DNA of 8,048 nucleotides, taken from an uncultured Oscillospiraceae bacterium. GTDB lineage: Bacteria > Bacillota > Clostridia > Oscillospirales > Ruminococcaceae. Of the stretch, positions 5,836 to 8,048 are shown one piece after another; within the stretch, counting starts at the first letter, position 1, and every line of letters begins with the position of its first letter. The stretch spans positions 1 to 8,048 of the forward strand of contig CATNEU010000059.1 of NCBI GenBank assembly GCA_950097605.1. Direction: 5' to 3'. Below the pieces are notes generated by a model. The model did no database searches and was not told the origin of the DNA. It saw nothing but the letters and a program-made list of their open reading frames with translations. The position numbers and the translations under genes were made by a program.

Positions 5836-5870
5836 AAGGCGGTCTTGAATCAAACGGAACCGGCGCCGCC
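5836..5870 (+). repeat. Partial copy of the pyr attenuator in the carA-carB gap
   Basis: AAGGCGGTCTTGA at 5836-5848, directly after the carA stop codon, is identical over 13 bases to 1646-1658, the antiterminator 5' arm in the pyr leader. It runs on into AATCAAA (5848-5854), CGG and CCGCC (5866-5870), the same order of blocks as in the leader's 3' antiterminator arm (AATCAAA at 1722-1728, CGG, CCGCC at 1738-1742). GGCGG at the left can pair with CCGCC at the right. No intact PyrR loop, no terminator right arm and no T run are present, so it looks like a decayed or deleted attenuator, or chance. Confidence 0.5.
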
Positions 5871-5918
5871 GAAAGCTACGCGGGGCGTCATGAGATAGAT
5901 GTACGGGAGGATAAGAAA

Positions 5919-8048
5919 ATGCCATTACGCAGTGATATAAAAAAGGTTCTTGTCATCGGTTCGGGACCGATCGTCATCGGCCAGGCGGCGGAGTTCGACT
6001 ATGCAGGCACGCAGGCCTGCCGCGCGCTCAAGGAAGAGGGGCTGGAGGTTGTGCTGATCAACTCCAACCCGGCAACGATCATGACCGACAAGGCCATGGC
6101 CGATAAGATCTATATTGAGCCGCTGACGCTCGACGTGGTCAAACGTGTAATCGAGATCGAAAAACCGGACAGCGTGCTCTCTACGCTCGGCGGACAGACC
6201 GGCCTCACACTCTCGATGCAGCTTGCCAAGGAGGGCTTTTTGGAGGCCCACGGCGTTAAGCTGCTGGGTGCAAATCCCGAGACGATCGACAAAGCGGAGG
6301 ACCGCCAGATTTTTAAGGACACGATGGAGGCAATCGGAGAACCCTGCATCCCCTCCAAGGTGGTGGAGACCGTGGGGGACGCCATCGAGTTTTCCGAAGA
6401 GGTCATCGGCTATCCGGTCATCGTGCGTCCGGCGTTCACGCTCGGCGGCACCGGCGGCGGCATTGCCTACAACCGCGAGGAGCTGCACGAGATCGCAACC
6501 AACGGCCTGCGCCTCTCCCCGATCACCCAAGTGCTGATTGAAAAGTGCATCTCGGGCTGGAAGGAGATCGAGTTCGAGGTCATACGCGATTCCAAAGGCA
6601 ACATCATCACGGTTTGCAGCATGGAAAACGTCGATCCTGTCGGCGTCCATACGGGCGATTCGATTGTGGTGGCGCCCGCCGTCACGCTGACCGATAAAGA
6701 ATACCAGATGCTGCGCACCGCTTCGCTCAACATCGTTTCGGCGCTTGGCGTGGAGGGTGGATGCAACTGCCAATTCGCGCTGCATCCGACGAGCTTTGAA
6801 TACGCGGTCATCGAGGTCAACCCGCGCGTCTCGCGCTCCTCGGCGCTCGCCTCCAAGGCGACCGGCTATCCAATTGCGAAGGTTGCGACCAAAATCGCCA
6901 TTGGCTACAAGCTCGACGAGATCGTCAACGCCGTCACGGGCAACACCTACGCCTGCTTTGAACCGTCGATCGACTATTTGGTTGTCAAGTTCCCGAAGTG
7001 GCCGTTTGATAAATTCGTGTATGGCGAACGCACGCTGGGCACCCAGATGAAGGCGACCGGCGAGGTCATGGCAATCGGCACGAGCTTTGAGGCCGCGATG
7101 ATGAAGGCCGTACGCTCAATCGAGCTCGGCCTGGACACCATGCACCTGGAAAAGCTCGGCGAAAAGTCCGACGAGGAGATCCTCGCGCTGCTGCACAATG
7201 CGGACGACGAGCGCATCTTTGTGGTGTATGAGGCGCTGAGCCGCGGCATCTCGTTTGAAAAGGTCCATGAGATCACCATGATTGACGTCTGGTTCCTCGC
7301 CAAACTGCGCAACCTCTGCGATATCGAGGAGATGCTGGCAGACGGCGCGTTGACCGGCGACAAATATGAAATTGCGCGCAAGATGGGCTTTTTGGACAGC
7401 ACCATTGCACGGCTATCGGGCCAGACGGTCCCGTATCACGCCAGCGCTTCTTATAAAATGGTGGACACCTGCGCGGCGGAGTTCGCGGCGCAGACGCCCT
7501 ACTTCTATTCGACGGCGGACGAGGAAAACGAAGCCAAGCTGCACATAGAGGAGAACCCGACCGGCAAAAAGAAGATTATCGTGTTCGGTTCCGGACCGAT
7601 CCGCATCGGCCAGGGCATCGAGTTTGACTACTGCTCGGTGCACTGCGTCTGGGCGCTCAAGGAGGAGGGGTATGAGGCGATCATTGCCAACAACAACCCC
7701 GAGACCGTCTCGACCGACTTTGACACTTCCGACAGGCTGTACTTCGACCCGCTGACCGCCGAGGACGTGCGCTCGATCATCGAGACCGAGCAACCCTGGG
7801 GCGCGGTTGTGCAGTTCGGCGGGCAGACCGCCATCAAGCTGACGAAACACCTTGTGAAAATGGGCGTGCGGATCCTCGGTACCGATCCCGACAGCATCGA
7901 CGCCGCGGAGGACCGCGAGCGGTTCGACGAGCTGCTGGAGCAATGCGGCATCCCGCGTCCGGCGGGCCACACCGTGTTCACCTGCGAGGAGGCGCTGAAA
8001 GCCGCGGCGGAGCTGGGCTATCCGGTGCTGCTGCGCCCCTCCTACGTG
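5919..8048 (+). CDS. carB: Carbamoyl phosphate synthase large subunit (3' end outside window)
   Basis: The first 710 codons are present, of about 1,070 usual for the family; the frame is still open at the right edge. CarB uses two ATP, bicarbonate and ammonia from CarA to make carbamoyl phosphate. The carboxyphosphate half starts with 'GSGPIVIGQAAEFDYAGTQA' and has 'GGQTGLTL', 'GGTGGG' near 176, Q285, and E299/N301/R303 in 'EVNPRVSRSS', in agreement with the E. coli metal and ATP ligands as I recall their numbering. The oligomerisation region follows at about 400-545. The second half begins near residue 552 with 'GSGPIRIGQGIEFDY' (557-571) and 'GGQTAIKL' (634-641). The ATG at 5919 has GGGAGG (5905-5910) eight bases upstream. 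No frameshift was found. The UMP/ornithine-binding C-terminal domain lies outside the window, so its allosteric control cannot be assessed. Confidence 0.97.
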   Translation, partial: MPLRSDIKKVLVIGSGPIVIGQAAEFDYAGTQACRALKEEGLEVVLINSNPATIMTDKAMADKIYIEPLTLDVVKRVIEIEKPDSVLSTLGGQTGLTLSMQLAKEGFLEAHGVKLLGANPETIDKAEDRQIFKDTMEAIGEPCIPSKVVETVGDAIEFSEEVIGYPVIVRPAFTLGGTGGGIAYNREELHEIATNGLRLSPITQVLIEKCISGWKEIEFEVIRDSKGNIITVCSMENVDPVGVHTGDSIVVAPAVTLTDKEYQMLRTASLNIVSALGVEGGCNCQFALHPTSFEYAVIEVNPRVSRSSALASKATGYPIAKVATKIAIGYKLDEIVNAVTGNTYACFEPSIDYLVVKFPKWPFDKFVYGERTLGTQMKATGEVMAIGTSFEAAMMKAVRSIELGLDTMHLEKLGEKSDEEILALLHNADDERIFVVYEALSRGISFEKVHEITMIDVWFLAKLRNLCDIEEMLADGALTGDKYEIARKMGFLDSTIARLSGQTVPYHASASYKMVDTCAAEFAAQTPYFYSTADEENEAKLHIEENPTGKKKIIVFGSGPIRIGQGIEFDYCSVHCVWALKEEGYEAIIANNNPETVSTDFDTSDRLYFDPLTAEDVRSIIETEQPWGAVVQFGGQTAIKLTKHLVKMGVRILGTDPDSIDAAEDRERFDELLEQCGIPRPAGHTVFTCEEALKAAAELGYPVLLRPSYV

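Noticed and set aside
5780..5840. A second PyrR binding loop spanning the carA stop codon (CCAGAG ... AAGG)
   Set aside because: The loop spacing is two bases off, the left CCTT arm is missing and no upper stem forms, so it does not meet the PyrR element consensus; only the downstream block similarity is reported.
5925..6785. Long minus-strand open frame opposite carB, and similar ones opposite pyrC, pyrF and carA
   Set aside because: These are His/Arg/Ala-rich antisense shadows of GC-rich coding sequence, lack ribosome sites and recognisable domains, and lie opposite well-conserved genes.

Overview
The window looks chromosomal and most like a Gram-positive Clostridia genome, plausibly a gut Oscillospiraceae-type species. 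The pointers are a PyrR-controlled pyrimidine operon with Bacillota-style Shine-Dalgarno sites, a type I dihydroorotase, a long-form (group 2) OMP decarboxylase, a pair of half-length TauE/SafE permeases, and the tail of a secreted glycosidase-like protein with CBM32/F5-8C-type modules. The lineage is an inference from gene style. No phage, transposon, CRISPR or RNA gene was seen.

Layout. Bases 1-589 (+) are the C-terminal end of a carbohydrate-binding, probably extracellular, protein. A strong hairpin terminator at 613-646 separates it from two convergent genes on the minus strand (1358-1005 and 1008-625). These overlap by ATGA, and each encodes one four-helix half of a TSUP (TauE/SafE) transporter. 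Bases 1359-1841 are non-coding: a divergent intergenic region, then a sigma-A-type promoter and a complete PyrR transcription attenuator (binding loop, antiterminator, terminator). From 1842 to the right edge runs the operon pyrR-pyrC-pyrF-carA-carB, with carB cut by the window end after 710 codons.

How it works together. CarA/CarB make carbamoyl phosphate from glutamine, bicarbonate and ATP. PyrC closes carbamoyl aspartate to dihydroorotate, and PyrF makes UMP from OMP. PyrR senses uridine nucleotides and, by binding the leader RNA at 1619-1649, should favour the terminator at 1726-1767, so high UMP/UTP shuts the operon. Aspartate transcarbamoylase (pyrB), dihydroorotate dehydrogenase (pyrD/pyrK) and pyrE are not in the window; some may lie downstream of carB.

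The system itself is known biology. The points worth a second look are a block of the pyr leader (antiterminator arm) that recurs in the unusually long carA-carB gap, a possible second promoter between pyrR and pyrC that would bypass the attenuator, the split transporter, and a terminator that lies partly inside the 3' end of a coding sequence.
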